Below are positions 1 through 12,398 of a DNA stretch of 64,000 nt, piece by piece; positions within the stretch are counted from its first letter, which is position 1; each line of letters begins with the position of its first letter. A program made the translations under genes and the position numbers. Source of the DNA: Panax quinquefolius (taxonomy: Eukaryota; Streptophyta; Magnoliopsida; Apiales; Araliaceae); the NCBI GenBank assembly GCA_020205615.1, contig CM035152.1, positions 118,456,043 to 118,520,042 of the forward strand, given 5' to 3'. Below the pieces are notes generated by a model, which saw only the letters and a program-made list of their open reading frames with translations, had not been told where the DNA came from and made no database searches.

Positions 1-453
1 CAACAATCATCAATCTACTGAAGTAAGAAGTTCCAAGCCAGAAGGACTTGAAGAGTTCTAAGTGAACTGTGAAGAGCCAAGTCTGTTGGACTTGAAGAGT
101 TCAAAAGTGAACTTAGAAGTGCCTAGACTGCTGGTCTAGAAGGAATTTATGAGATTCAGAAAGTGTAAAAGACATCCTTAGTGGATTTTCTACTCAAGGA
201 GTAGAAGAGTGGACTAGGAGCTTTGAGTGCTCCGAACCACTTAAAAACAACTATGTCTTTATAACTGCTATAACTTCTCTAACTGCAATAATTGCCTTTC
301 TCTCTTTAATCTGTTATCTAAAAGGGATTTCAAAGAATCAATAGTTCCGTTGTGCTTAAAAGATTTATCAAAACAGTTTTTAAACAAAGAAAAGTTTTTA
401 ATATCTATTCAACCCCCCCTTCTAGATAACTATTGTGCTTTCGGGAACTAACA
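1..453 (+). mobile_element. 3' end of a Ty1/copia-like LTR (left part outside window)
   Basis: The sequence ends with a cytosine run, TCTAGATAAC, and then CGGGAACTAACA, the kind of U5 end seen in SIRE/Maximus-type copia LTRs. Immediately after it, at 454, an uninterrupted gypsy RNase H reading frame begins in mid-domain, so the LTR end can be placed at 453 (terminal CA). Positions 43-115 hold two imperfect copies of a 46-bp unit (GGACTTGAAGAGTTC). The duplicate of the target site (expected GGTTA, 454-458) would lie outside the window. Lineage assignment is from memory of typical ends and is tentative; that this is a foreign LTR end inside gypsy pol is well supported. Confidence 0.55.
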
Positions 454-2143
454 GGTTAGAATTGATCAAGGATTATGATTGTTATATTCTATATCATCCA
501 GGTAAAGCAAATGTGGTGGTCAATGCCTTGAGTAGAAAGACTCGGGAGAAGTTATCGATATTAACAACTCAAGAAGAACTGATAACAGCGATGATAAGAA
601 TGGAATTAGAGGTGAAACTTTCGAGGGAATCAGATGAGAAATTGTTTATAATGGATACGTGTCAAACCATTTTGGACAGAGTAAACAAAGCACACCTCAC
701 AGATGAGGAGTGCGAGAAGATTAGAAAGAGGATTTTCGATGGTGAGGAAATCAAGTATTGACTCGATAATGAGGGAATAATTAGATTTGAAGGAAGAATT
801 TGGGTTCTGATTATGCCTGAACTTAAAGAAGAGATTTTGTAAGAGGCTCATTGTTCAAGATACTTGATACATCCAGGTAATACGAAGATGTATCAAGATC
901 TTTGATAACATTTTTAGTAGCCAGATATGAAGAAAAAAGTCGCAGATTGCGTTAGTAGGAGTTTGACTTACCAGAAGGTCAAAGTCGAACAACAAAAGCC
1001 AAGTGGGTTATTACAACCGCTAGAAATTTTAGAATGGAAATGTAAGCATATCACAATAGATTTCATGGTAGGACTTCGAGTTACGCAGAAAGGGATTGAT
1101 GTTATATGGGTTATATTGGATCGATTGACCAAGTTAGCATATTTCTTGCCGATTAAGGTGAAGTTTAACTTATATAAGTTAGCTAAACTTTATTTCAAGG
1201 AAATTATTCCAGACATGGAGTGCCAGTTTTGATTGTGTCAGATAGGGATCCACGGTTCATGTCGCATTTTTGGAAGAGCTTGCAAGAGCATATGGGAACA
1301 CAGTTGAGGTTAAGTACAACGTACCATCCTTAGACAGATAGCTAGCGTGAAAGTAAGATACATACCATAGAAGATATGTTGAAAGCCTGTATCATGGACT
1401 TCAAGGGAATTTGGAATGAGCAACTACCACTCATTGAGTTTGCTTATAATAATATCTATTACGCTAGTATAGGCATGCAGCCTTACGAAGAGTTATATGG
1501 AAGAATGTGCAGAACACCACTATGTTGGGATGGGGTAGGGGAACGTTGACTGTTGGGACCAAAATTAGTGCAGTAGATCGCCGATGTTGTTAAGTTAATA
1601 CGTAAGCGACTAATAACAGCTCAAGATCGACAGAAGAAGTATGCAAATCAGCATCGAAAGAAAAGAGATTTTGAAGTTGGGTCGTACGCATTTTTGAAGG
1701 TATCACCCTGAAAGGGGAATATACGCTTCGACAATAAAGGAAAGTTAAGTCCGCAATTTATCGAACCATTTGAAGTGCTAACAAGGGTATGAGAGGTGGC
1801 ATATGAAGTTGCCTTACCTCTTGAATTAAAACATGTACATAATGTGTTTTATGTGCCAATATTACGTCCGTATAAACCTAACTATTATCATGTAATAGAA
1901 TATGAACCAAAAATGGTTAAAAAAGACTTGACGTATAAAGAAATGCCAATTCAAATAATTGACAGAAAAGAACCAGTCTTAAAAAGCAAGGTTATATCCT
2001 TGGTGAAGATCGTATGGAGGAACCATGATGCCGAAGAAGCAACATGGGAACTCGAAGATAAGATAAAGAAAGATTACCCCTAAATTTTTGTATGATGTTT
2101 TGTTTTATGATTCTGGGGACGGAATCTTTATAAGGGGGAAGAT
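454..2143 (+). pseudogene. Tekay/Del-type Ty3-gypsy pol remnant: RNase H end, integrase, chromodomain (element A)
   Basis: Six-frame reading gives the tail of RNase H (LELIKDYDCYILYHPGKA, then a degraded ALSRK), the integrase zinc-binding region (EAHCSRYLIHPG, about 843-880), the integrase core in pieces (TIDFMVGL; then after a frameshift [13 protein letters not shown] near 1228-1275; EDMLKACIMDFKG near 1370-1410) and the C-terminal region ending in a chromodomain-like tail (VKIVWRNHDAEEATWELED, 2000-2060) with stop at about 2081. In this family integrase inserts the cDNA, and the chromodomain is thought to guide targeting to heterochromatin. The part before 454 is cut off by the copia LTR. 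Stops at about 762, 840, 905-922, 1333, 1341, 1551, 1577, 1710 and 1791, plus a frameshift near 1210-1230, make it non-functional. Order and spacing match the 3' part of a chromovirus pol and lead directly into a polypurine tract and LTR. Confidence 0.85.
2132..2143 (+). other. Polypurine tract of element A
   Basis: Purine run AAGGGGGAAGAT directly before an LTR start (TGTAAT at 2144). This is the expected position and composition of the plus-strand priming site of an LTR retrotransposon. Confidence 0.75.
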
Positions 2144-2988
2144 TGTAATTATCGCAATGATCAAGCTTTGTAAATTAGATTTATGTGAAATTATTTAATA
2201 AAATGAGATTTTATTGATAATTTGTGTTTTATGTGACTTATGGTTGTTATATGATCGAGCTAAGAGTAATGTAAGCGTTTTTAGTGCTTAAAGAGTAAAT
2301 GTGGTAAACAAATTTTTTTTGAGAAAAAATGTAACAACACTATTCATGCTAAAAACGCAAACTCATTTTTTTGAATTTTTGAATTATGACATATCGTTTC
2401 TTCGGAAAAGGGAGATCGGTGACGAAAAAGGATTTTCAAAAATTAAAAGTTGATTTTTCGGCTAACCGAGCGGATTACAAAAAAGTAACCGAGAAAGTTA
2501 GAAAACCTAACTGAATGAGAAAATATCTAACTGAAATTAGTTGGACTAATTAAGCCTAAGAATTCTAAGGCTTGGCAAAGAAATTAAAAATTAGCTAGTG
2601 TTGAGCCTAGGTTTGGAGAGGTTTGGCTTAAGGGTAAAGTCAAGGGTTAAGATGGTTTGGCTTAGGGTTGAACCATGGCCCAAGACTTAAGTTTAAAATC
2701 TAAGACTTGGAGCCAAAGCAAGGCAAAGTAATGTTTATCCCATGTGGGATAAACATGAAGTGACTTACCTTATCTAAAGAGAAGATAAGGGACAAAGAAG
2801 TAAGAAATGTTCAGGTAAAAGATGAAAGAGGGGACCAGATGGTGAGTCATCGGCATGACTCATCTAGGCATTAATTTCTCATTTACCCCAAACAGACCAC
2901 TTATCTAATAAGAGATATTAGGTAAGATTTGGTATGTTATAGTTAGCCTAATCGTGGGCAGTTAATTAACCATCAAAGGTATGGTTAA
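2144..2988 (+). mobile_element. Element A 3' LTR, first segment
   Basis: It begins with TG right after the polypurine tract. It can be followed by eye against the solo LTR at 59,857-63,672: shared stretches include AATTATTTAATAAAATGAGA, GGGAGATCGGTG and GGTGAGTCATC. The segment stops at 2988, where a solo LTR of another family is inserted (TSD GTTAA, 2984-2988 and 5780-5784), and resumes at 5785. Confidence 0.8.
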
Positions 2989-4029
2989 TGTGACGCCCCC
3001 AAAATAGGTATACATCACCTATCTTGAGTCTCCAAATACATGGTACAAAATTCAAATACAACTTAATTATACAACAGTCGTGTAAAATATGACAAAACAT
3101 ATGCTGTGAGTTTTAATTCAAATATTGTCATCTAGACAATATCCACACTCAATTGAGTCCTCATTATATTTATTATCACACTATTTAACAGAATAGTGAG
3201 GACTACTAATGCTATTATTTGGACCGTCACTCCGTTCCCCGACTAGTCCCTGCTACGTTCTCATTTCTGAAGAGAACAATGAAAGTAAAAGGTGAGCTCA
3301 ACTAGCCTAGTAAGAAATATTATGACTAAGATAATACTGAGAATAAATTATCGTTAGCCTTCAACAATGTTAAACGATACAATATAACAAACATCAAGTT
3401 TAATCTGCGGTGAACAAGCAATCCATTAAAAGAGTCAAGTAGAGAATAAAATCTACTATCTTTTATGATTTAAAAGGTTTTCATCACTTTTATCATTGGG
3501 ACTCGACAATAAATAATCCACATCATCCTCACACTACTTCTGACGAGGATATTCATTAGTATCACAACCACGGATTATCTATGCACTACGGGCCAAGGAT
3601 ATTCGTGTATTCATCAATGATCATGATCATGCCAACAACTGTCCATCAATACACTACGGGCCAATGAGGACTTTTACCACGTCATTTATAACATTACGGT
3701 CATGATTATACCGAATAATCCCTGGTCATAATCATACCAAGTCCATCTATGCACTACAAGCCACAAATGACTTTCAACATAATATAAACATGAGGATGAT
3801 GACCATGATATAAGAATTCAATAAAATAAATTCAAGAATTAATTTATCCAGGAACCAATAACGTCCAAATTGTCAACATGATACTGCTTTGTGGGGTAAA
3901 ACTCAAGAATGCTCAGAAGAATATTTCCATAAAAAGATACTGGATGAAGCACAAATATCAAGGATATTCCACTAATTTCATGGATTATAGAAGTCAAAAC
4001 TTTAACCAACTGAGTATAATAAAGAATAG

Positions 4030-4500
4030 AATAACAAAAGAAATCACCGGACATGCGATAAACCGCATGCATGTGTTATTCCAACGAAATAATAAATAAC
4101 GGAACGGTGTCATGCGTAAACGCGTGTATGTGATATTCCAACGTAATAATAAATAACGAAACCGAATCGAGCAAAATTCGCACCAACAGATGTTCCAATG
4201 AATAATAAATAATGGAACCGGTCATGCGTAAAACGCATGCATATGGATGTTCCAACGAGAATAATAAAGAATGAAATAACGTAAGAATTTCACCATGTAT
4301 GCGGTGCTTGCGCAGATGCGTGTTATTCCAAAATAATGCTAAAGAATGGAATAATGTAAGAATTTCACCATGTATCGCGGTGCCATGATGCAGTTATTCC
4401 AACATAATGATAAAGAATGGAATAACGTAAGAATTTCACCAAGTATAGGGTGAACCACAGTATATAGGTTATTCCAACGAATAAAAAAAAATGGAATAAT
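4030..4500 (-). repeat. Minisatellite of about 65-75-bp units with hairpin cores, in LTR family B
   Basis: About six imperfect units, each with an A/T-rich part (GGAATAA...TAATAAAGAATGGAATAA on this strand) and a GC-richer core. Several cores are short inverted repeats: ATGCG-ATAAAC-CGCAT near 4055 and CATGCG-TAAAA-CGCATG near 4229. The same array lies at 51,005-51,365 and 54,570-55,060 in the other family-B LTRs. It sits downstream of the TATA box, so it should be transcribed (R/U5). Confidence 0.8.
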
Positions 4501-4660
4501 GAAATTCTCTTCATGAATACTGAAAGAAATAATACCCTTACCTTAGAACAAATGAATATAGGAGTAGTGACGTAGCAGAATACTTTTCTTCTTTCTTTCT
4601 ATAGTTTCTCTCTCTGTAGTTTCGATTGAATTCATAAGAAATAATGAAAGAATGAGCTTC

Positions 4661-4668
4661 TATTTATA
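4661..4668 (-). promoter_or_regulatory. TATA box of LTR family B (solo copy)
   Basis: TATAAATA on the minus strand in the context CTCCTATAAATAGAAGCTC, conserved with 50,844-50,852 and, slightly changed, 54,407-54,414. This is the likely core promoter of the LTR. Confidence 0.6.
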
Positions 4669-5784
4669 GGAGAATGGACTGAATAGTAACTAATTCTGAG
4701 CAGTCCCGATTGATTTACTTTTAAACGACTCACGGTCGATTGGTTTACTATAAAATATTCTAATAAAACAAAATCTTTTAAATAAAATATAATATATTCT
4801 ATTTATAATCTAATAAAACGAATAACTTTATAAAAGTATTACATTTTATATAAAAAAGATTTTACTATCGCAGCACTTATGCAAACACTATGCATAATAA
4901 AATATAATATATTCTATTTATAGTCTAATAAAATGAATAACTTTATAAAAGTATTTTTGTTTTATATAAAAAATATTTTACTATGCAAAATACTATGCAT
5001 AATAGAATAGAATATATTCTATTTATAGTCTAATAAAACGAATAACTTTATAAAAGTATGTTGTTTTATATAAAAAGTTTTTCTGTTTTATTACATTAAT
5101 AATACTAATAAAACAAAACTTCATCATCATTATTATAATTCACACTATTAATCGACCAGGTCATTCCCGGGAAAGAGGGGGCTTTCCAATAAGGATTTCT
5201 CCTATTGGCGTAAATTAGGTGACCAAACCTCTCCTTGTCGAACTTCTAGACATCGTTAATATTGCAAATAATAATATTAATAACTTCGTCGTCTCAATTA
5301 TTAATTTAATAATATATAAAATATCGACAATAATTGAATCAATTAACGTAAGATATTATGCAACAATTACTGAAGCAATAATTGAACAAAATTGAGTGAC
5401 TTCTCACGTAAGCATCAATAATCAATCTTGGTATTGCTCTTATGCAACCACGCGTATTCCTCGCATTTTTTTAACACCGGTGTTTTCAACAGATTAACGA
5501 TAAAACTTTCGCCGTTATTTTCATAAAATATTTTCGTCATTTTCTCAATCCGACAATAATTTCGTTTGTGGGGTCCACCAATGATTGTGCAAACGTCGAA
5601 AATATTTCTGTTAAAAAGAATATTCCCCACCAATCGAATATTATATAACAACTTGCGTACTTTGCAAAATTTATAACTATTACCCACAACTATAACATTA
5701 TATCAAATTCATTCCATAATATTCAAAAAATGATAATTATAGAAAATTCATCTTTATTCATAAAAGTTGGGGTCTTACAGTTAA

Positions 5785-6419
5785 GATTATAATAGTACTC
5801 AGTGACTATTATACCCCCAACTATGGGTTTCCTTTAAATAGACCCATGCAGTTAGCTTGCAACGGTTGCTCATAATACATATTGTTCGCATATTGAGAGA
5901 AAGAAAGAAAGAAAGTTAGAAGGAACAAAGGTCAGTTAAGAGAAAAGAAAAGGAAGTAAGGATCAAACTCGGAGACTTTGATCATCAGAAATAAGAAAAA
6001 AGAAGAAAAGAAAACTGTAAAAGGTAAGTTTAAACTTTCCATCATCTTTTCTTTTGAGATGTTATAGCTCTATTGATGGTTATGTTGCTCTGAATGAAAG
6101 ATCATGTAAAACTTTAGTGTTATAAGGTGATGGTTACAGGATTTGAATATGTAATTCATCTGTAAATTACATGTGAAAAGAAATAAAACTAATAAAATTT
6201 AAATTTGTGCGTAAAGGATAAATGATATCAACTAAAAAACTGATAAGAGTATGTTTTAGGTTATTATTATAATCTTCCAAAATTTGAACTAAAAAAAAAC
6301 TTGTTATGGGTGTTATGTGATACTTTATTGAGTTTTGATCATTACCTAACTTGGACTGAGGAAGAATCTATGTAATAAAGACAAGAGGTTTTTAAGAAAA
6401 CTGGTTGAATGATTGGTTC
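5785..6419 (+). mobile_element. Element A 3' LTR, second segment
   Basis: It continues the LTR after the solo-LTR insertion. Landmarks shared with the solo family-A LTR near 60,840-61,250 include a purine-rich GAGAGAAAGAAAG stretch, AAGGATCAAA(C/T)C, AAGAAGAAAAG and AGGTAA. It ends at 6419, where a further solo LTR starts. Similarity is only moderate here, so the assignment rests partly on position. Confidence 0.6.
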
Positions 6420-7314
6420 TATGACGCCCCCAAATTCGAGTCCCTTGAACCTCAGATTTGGTGCTCACGATACAACATACACATCACATTTATCTACTTA
6501 TTTCTTATGAATTGCATCATTCATTACATACCTTAATACAAAAACATAACATTATCTCAGTTTTCACTAACCATAATATTACATATCTAATAATACAAAA
6601 GGTTTATATCATTATATAACATAATAATCAGTACTCAATTGACATTAAGCCTTCTCTTTGTCTTTCTTCGAACATTCTGGCTTAACTGAAATAATATCAT
6701 GATATAGCAAGGGTGAACAACTAATTCGCTCAGGAAGTTTAAATACAAGAATGATATATCATGATTAGAAGAGTTTAACTCTTTAGAACTTCAACAATAT
6801 TCAAAAGATTGTTAAGTAATTGAAACAATGAATCATTTCCAATAACAAGGATTATCTAGAATTTCATGTAGAATAACTCATCAAGAATGAAAGAGTGAAA
6901 TTCTTTCGATGGTTCAACAATTTCAATTGATTTTGAAGAATTAGCAATACTGCAACAATATTCAATAAATAGGGTTATTCCCCAAATTTCATGCTGAGTG
7001 ATCATAAATGGATCTAGAACTTCTCGAGGAATTACCAGTTCATTTAATGATCGAATACCTTAAGAGTATAAGTTAACCGTAAAGATTAAATCATACTCCC
7101 ATGCAAGTACGTAAGTGAGCAGCCTCACTGTACCCGTGATTATGAATAATACTCAAAAATAGCGTGTGACGTTTGTCGACAATAAAGTTCCCCTAATTTT
7201 TATAAGGGTTGTTCTTCTCACTCTTACATCATGAGTCTGTACCACAATAATATGACTTGGATTGAATTCAAAGAAATTCTAAGGATTTCAACATATATTA
7301 TCAATATTTATCTA

Positions 7315-7560
7315 GCCGAAATAAGTGGCATAAATCTTTAATAATAACTCAGTTCAATTAATAGAAAAAATTATGATCCGAAACAAATGGTATCGAATTT
7401 TCAATAACAAGTCAGTTCATAAATAACATAACGCTTCATCAAATATTAGTCTAGCCGAAATAAATGACATCGAATTTTTAATAACAAATCAGTTCACAAA
7501 TAACATAGCGCTTCATCAAATATTAGTCTAGCCGAAACAAATGGCATCGACGTGGTACTT
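7315..7560. repeat. 77-bp tandem repeat, about 3.5 copies, in LTR family C
   Basis: GCCGAAA(T/C)AAATG(G/A)CATCGA recurs at 7315, 7377, 7454 and 7531. The last two intervals are exactly 77 bp. Units also share AATAACAA(G/A)TCAGTTCA and AACGCTTCATC. Non-coding. Confidence 0.85.
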
Positions 7561-8229
7561 AAACAATTCAGGTATAATTGAATTTTTAAGATAGCTTGAA
7601 CACTTATACAATATAAAAGATTTGTATAAGTTCTAGGATTTAATGAACATTAAATAAATGTAGAATTTTCAACAATGTGAAATAATTATAAAAACAAAGT
7701 TAAATGAACATATAAACTTGCACACAATAATCAATTATACAAGGTTAGACAATCAAAAAAAAATTAAGGAACTCACATATCATAAAATCTATACAAGAGA
7801 AATAAATTTTCACTAGGTGCGAATATCAATAATCATAGATGTGGAATAATTGTCAATAATTAATCCACTAGCATGCTTGAAACACAATAACTCGAGTTTG
7901 AATTAGGAAACTTACAATAAATGCGAATATTCAAAAATAATTATAGATGTGGAATAATCAACAATAATTATCCATTAACACGCTTAAAAATAATAACTCG
8001 AGTTTGAGTTAGGAAGATTGTCTCGTTCGTTGATTACCGATAAGCAATCTATTTTAACCTCTTATGAAAGACCTATCATTAATAAGATTGATTTTTCAAT
8101 TAGAATCACATATTTTAACTCATAACACTAGTACTCGAATAATAAATTATCTAACATATAATCACATAATCAATCATTAGTAATATTATCATCCTTTGAT
8201 AATATTTTATCACATAACTATCATCATAA

Positions 8230-8790
8230 ACTCCAATTTAATATCAAATCACTTCTTAACATTATTAATAATTTAATTATTTTATTCCCTTTTCAATATT
8301 ATTAAACACTTAATAATATTGTATTCTTTCACAGTATTATTAATCATTTAATAACATCTTACTCACTTCATAATATTATTAATCATTTAATAATATTTTA
8401 TTCACTTACTTAATATTATTAATTACTTAATAATATTTTATCCTTAACTAATATTATTAATCATTTAATAATATTTTAATTCTTAACTAATATTATTAAT
8501 TATTTAATAATATTTTAATTTAACTTTAATATAATATTATAAATTATTTAATAATATTTTAATTTAACTTTAATCTACTATTATAAATCATTTAAAAATA
8601 TTTTAATTTAACTTTAATCTAATATTATTAATAATTTAATAATATTTTAATTCATTTATTAATGCTTTAATGTATTATTATTAATTATTTAATAATATTT
8701 TACTCCAATTTTTAATCTAAATATTATTAATTACTTAATAATATCTTAATCTAATATTATTAATCTCTTAATAATATTTTAATCATTTAT
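8230..8790. repeat. AT-only tandem array (TTAATAATATTTTA units)
   Basis: At least a dozen imperfect units of roughly 40-60 bp built from AATATTATTAAT and TTTAATAATATTTTA, almost without G. The unit contains the palindrome AATATTATTAATAATATT, so the array could form local hairpins. It sits inside the family-C LTR. Confidence 0.8.
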
Positions 8791-10714
8791 TAAACCAATA
8801 AACAATTTATTTTAATTGTTTACCCTTAACTAAAATCATTTATTTAACAAACCTAAAATGCAATATACATAACATTTTATCAAAAATGACCAAAACATCC
8901 TTCAAAAATCTGGTCATATCATATTAAGGGGTTTTAAGCAATGAAATCATATTTACACAATTTTTAACATCATTTAACTTATTTTATCTCTATTTATTCA
9001 TAACTCAACATTTACATGAAAAATACCAAAATAGTTTTGAAAAATTTTCTGTTTTGGGAATCATCAGAATATGTGGTTCCCTTATGAACATATATTTTTT
9101 CTGGAATTTTCCAATTTTGTTTACTATTTTGAAATGGTCTAAAACAGTCAGATCTTACAACAATTATCATAAATCATCCTTTTGTCCAAAACTTATGAAA
9201 TTTTCAAGGTATGCTCCTGTTATATACATTTACTTCCAATAAATATTTTACAATTTTTGGAGTTACACATAAAAAGTTATTTCGGTTCACTTTTAAAATA
9301 GTCTTTTCTTGTAAAATCCATACCTTTCATTCTACACATCCATAAATCACCATCTTTGGACTAAACCTTTGTAACTCATCATACTAACTTACCATATTTT
9401 CTCAAAAATTTTAGAGCATATAAACGGACAAAAATACCCCTGGGATGGAATGGCCAGAAACTGCCAGTTTTCTTTTTCTATTTAACTGGACTATTTTGGC
9501 TAAAATAGTTGCGATGGCTTGTAAAATCAATAGTTTTGAGTGTTACCACTTGGTTTTAACAGTTAACTCACATATCTAGTACTGCTCTTTGACGGATCAC
9601 AAAAAGAAGGTGTAGATCTCAAATGGTAGACATTTAAAATAGACAAAAACTAGGGTTTTCTACTCTCAGAAAACTAGTTTTATTTTTTTGCTTTAATCCA
9701 ACTTTTTATCACTCAAATAATTGGTTAGATCCACAAATAAAACACTCATAAACATGTAGATCTAAGTTTTTTAAGTTCAAGATCATAAGTTCTTTATTTT
9801 ATCCAACTATCAAAATAATTAAACAAAAACTTAAGTTAGGATTTATACCTTTGTTTTTGGTGGCTACCTTTCCTTGTTCTTCCACAATATGAGATGAACT
9901 TTGGATGTATTAAGGAGTAAACTCTCTTCCCTTTTTCCCTTTGAAGCACACGGTTTCTCTCTCTCTCTCTTTTTCTCTTTCAATTTTTTTTCTCTCTTTT
10001 TTGGAAAATAAGGAAATGGCAATGAACAAAACTTTTAATTGCAAAAGTGGTGGGAGTATTTATAGTTAGCAAAAATATATGCATACAACTCTTATATGCA
10101 TACACAATATCTCATATTCTCTCTCTCATGTTGCTTGTGATCTTGGTTAAATTATAAGACTAAATGGTATGGAAACACATGGCTATAGAGTGGGTGAATA
10201 AATCTTGCAAAAATCTTGTCTAAATGAATTCACCACATGTTCTTTTCCTCCTCATGTGGTCGTGTATACTCCCTCCCTCTTAGCCCAATTTTTTATTTTT
10301 TTGTTATTCCATTTATTTGTTAGTTTAGCTACTATAAAATCCTTCCAAGTTTGGGCCATTTCTTTAATGGTTTGGGTTATCCAATAATTTACTTGGGCTC
10401 TCTAATTAATTTGTTTGGGCCATGTAAAATGGCATGGTCCAATTCACTTTTTAATTCACTCATTTTGGAATTTAAATAATTGTTCATGTAGCTTTAATTT
10501 TATAACTCAATTAAGCTTTCTTTAATTAGGTTTAAAATAAATAATAAATTAAGATAATAGAATTAATTTCTTATGTTAGTATATATTTTAAATACTAGTA
10601 TTCTTCAATACTATAACCCTTAGGTTATTTAATTCACATTCTTAATATATAATATTATGTTAAAAACTTTTCTTTTTAATTCACTATATATATTAAATAA
10701 ATATATATACACAT

Positions 10715-10719
<5 letters not shown>

Positions 10720-10759
<40 letters not shown>

Positions 10760-10773
10760 TATATATATATATA
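10720..10773. repeat. (TA)n microsatellite
   Basis: An uninterrupted TA run from about 10,720 to 10,757, a GTA break, then a second TA run to 10,773. Length is likely unstable in assembly. Confidence 0.9.
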
Positions 10774-11479
10774 GTCACCATACATCTTCTACATACTTCA
10801 TAATATATTTATCATCATTGATAAATAATTAGCATATTCATTTAATCACATATTTTTTCCAATATATGTCACAATACATTGATAAGTGATTTAATATACT
10901 TATTTCTTGGCTTTTCTTTTTGTTCCATTAATTCATTAACTTAATTAGCCCTAATTGGCTTAATAAGTTATTACACATTCATATAATCACTTTATATAAT
11001 TCATATCAATTAATCACTTAATGATTATTACTCTTTTCATTAATCATTCAAGACCAATATTCAAGTTATGTTAATTTATACATAAGTTTGTCTTACTTTT
11101 CTTCAATCAATTAATTAGTTATTCATCGTTGCTTCATTTACATATCTTAGTCAACTTAAAGTAAATAAATTAACTAACTTGTTTAATTCATATCACATAT
11201 TCACTCATATTCTCAAAGTAAATAAATAACTAATAATAATAATAAAATTATTCGTAAAAATATCCATATATAAGCATATAAAATTCTCAGTCCTTACATG
11301 TTCAGTATGTGTACTTGTTGTTAAGTACGTGTTCTTGAGGGGGTGGTAAAATCTCTAAAAGGTATTATTACCTAGAGATTGTGTAATAGGTGGGTCGAGA
11401 AGGCCATGGACCCATGAACAACCTCATTCTGGATTCAGATGAGGGAGTTAAGATGCTTAAAAGAAGGTGTGTTAAGTGT

Positions 11480-11870
11480 TAAATATCAATCATAGAGTGA
11501 TTGTTCTTGGTCAAAATTGTTGAGTGACTGAGCAAGGTCATGGAGTAAGACCAGAATCATAGAGTAAACTCGGAGACGTCGAGTGCTTATGCATAGACTT
11601 GTAGAGTGAAAGACCAGAATCGTAGAGCGACTTCTACAAAATCGTAGAGTAACTCAGAATGGTAGAGTACCTATGTACATAATCGTAGAGTGACTCAGAA
11701 TGGTAGAGTACCTATGTAAAGAATTATAGAGTGACTTCTAGAAAATTGTAAAGTGACTCAGAATGGTAGATTACCTATGTACAGAATCGTAGAATGGCCT
11801 GTATAAACTTGTAGAGTACAAAATGACCAATTTCAAAGTACTCTACACTTCGTAAAACACTTCTGCAGAT
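11480..11870 (+). repeat. Array of TCGTAGAGTGAC-like motifs
   Basis: More than ten imperfect copies of AATCGTAGAGTGAC or AATGGTAGAGTACC at about 20-45-bp spacing (clearest at 11,610-11,800). Two larger blocks (CTCAGAATGGTAGAGTACCT) repeat three times. A related array is at 40,670-40,960. Confidence 0.75.
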
Positions 11871-12017
11871 CCGGAACAACCTAAAATGGTTAAAGTTAAG
11901 AAAAAACACGAATATATGGAGTCTTTTTATGACTAATTGGGATTTCAATGTGCACTTATATGTGTAGTGTAGACATTCAAAATTTGCATTCATGTTACTA
12001 ACCTTGCAAGAGGGCAA

Positions 12018-12398
12018 AATCTTCTTCCAGAGATAACCCTGGAAGTCAAATCAGCTCAATCCTAGAGACAACCCCGGGATACTCAGTTTCCAACCTCAGA
12101 GACAACCCTGAGATATTCAATTTCAATCCTGGAGACAACCCCGGGAGAGTCAATTCCAACCTCGGAGATAACCCCAAGGGATGCAGTTCAATTACCAGAG
12201 ATAACCCCGGAGAAGTCAGTTCCAACCTCGGAGACAACCCTAAGACACTCAGTTCCAACCCAGGAGGTAACCCCAGGAGATCAGGCACACCTCAGAAATA
12301 ACCCTGAGGACATTCATCACCTACAGCAGCCCAATCTCAGAGATAACCCTGAGCAACGACTGCTACATCTATGCAAAGCTAGAGATAACCCTGGTGGG
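12018..12398. repeat. 32-34-bp minisatellite, about 10 units, with hairpin cores
   Basis: Units share the core AGA(C/T)AACCC flanked by arms that pair: CTCAG/CTGAG in three units, CCTGG/CCGGG and CCTCGG/CCAAGG with one mismatch in others. The linker is roughly CAGTTCCAAC. The open minus-strand frame across it encodes only the repeat and is not a gene. Confidence 0.8.

Larger units (their letters stand above)
2989..5779 (-). mobile_element. Solo LTR, Tekay-like family B
   Basis: The ends are TGTGACGCCCCC and GGGGTCTTACA. Perfect 5-bp direct repeats GTTAA (2984-2988, 5780-5784) flank it. It is the reverse complement of the two LTRs at 49,639-52,516 and 53,385-56,181. No internal coding region is present, so this is a single LTR left by LTR-LTR recombination. 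On the minus strand it carries a TATA box (TATAAATA, 4661-4668), a splice-donor-like AAG|GTAAGG (4544-4536) and then a repeat array (4030-4500). Length 2791 bp. It interrupts the 3' LTR of element A. Confidence 0.92.
6420..11299 (-). mobile_element. Solo LTR, Tekay-like family C (about 4.9 kb)
   Basis: The left end (TATGACGCCCCCAAATTCGA) is almost the reverse complement of the right end of the family-A LTR at 63,650-63,672. The right end reads GTCCTTACA, the complement of a TGTAAGGA-type start. Flanks are GGTTC (6415-6419) and TGTTC (11300-11304), an imperfect 5-bp duplication. No gag or pol is present, so it reads as a solo LTR on the minus strand. A minus-strand TATA-like CTATAAATA lies near 10,055-10,064. 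Inside are several low-complexity arrays, listed separately. One terminal base (TG to TA) has changed. Confidence 0.72.

Noticed and set aside
12046..12288. 80-codon minus-strand frame with an 11-residue repeat (GLSPRLELT-like)
   Set aside because: It is the minisatellite read as protein; units vary in length elsewhere and break the frame.
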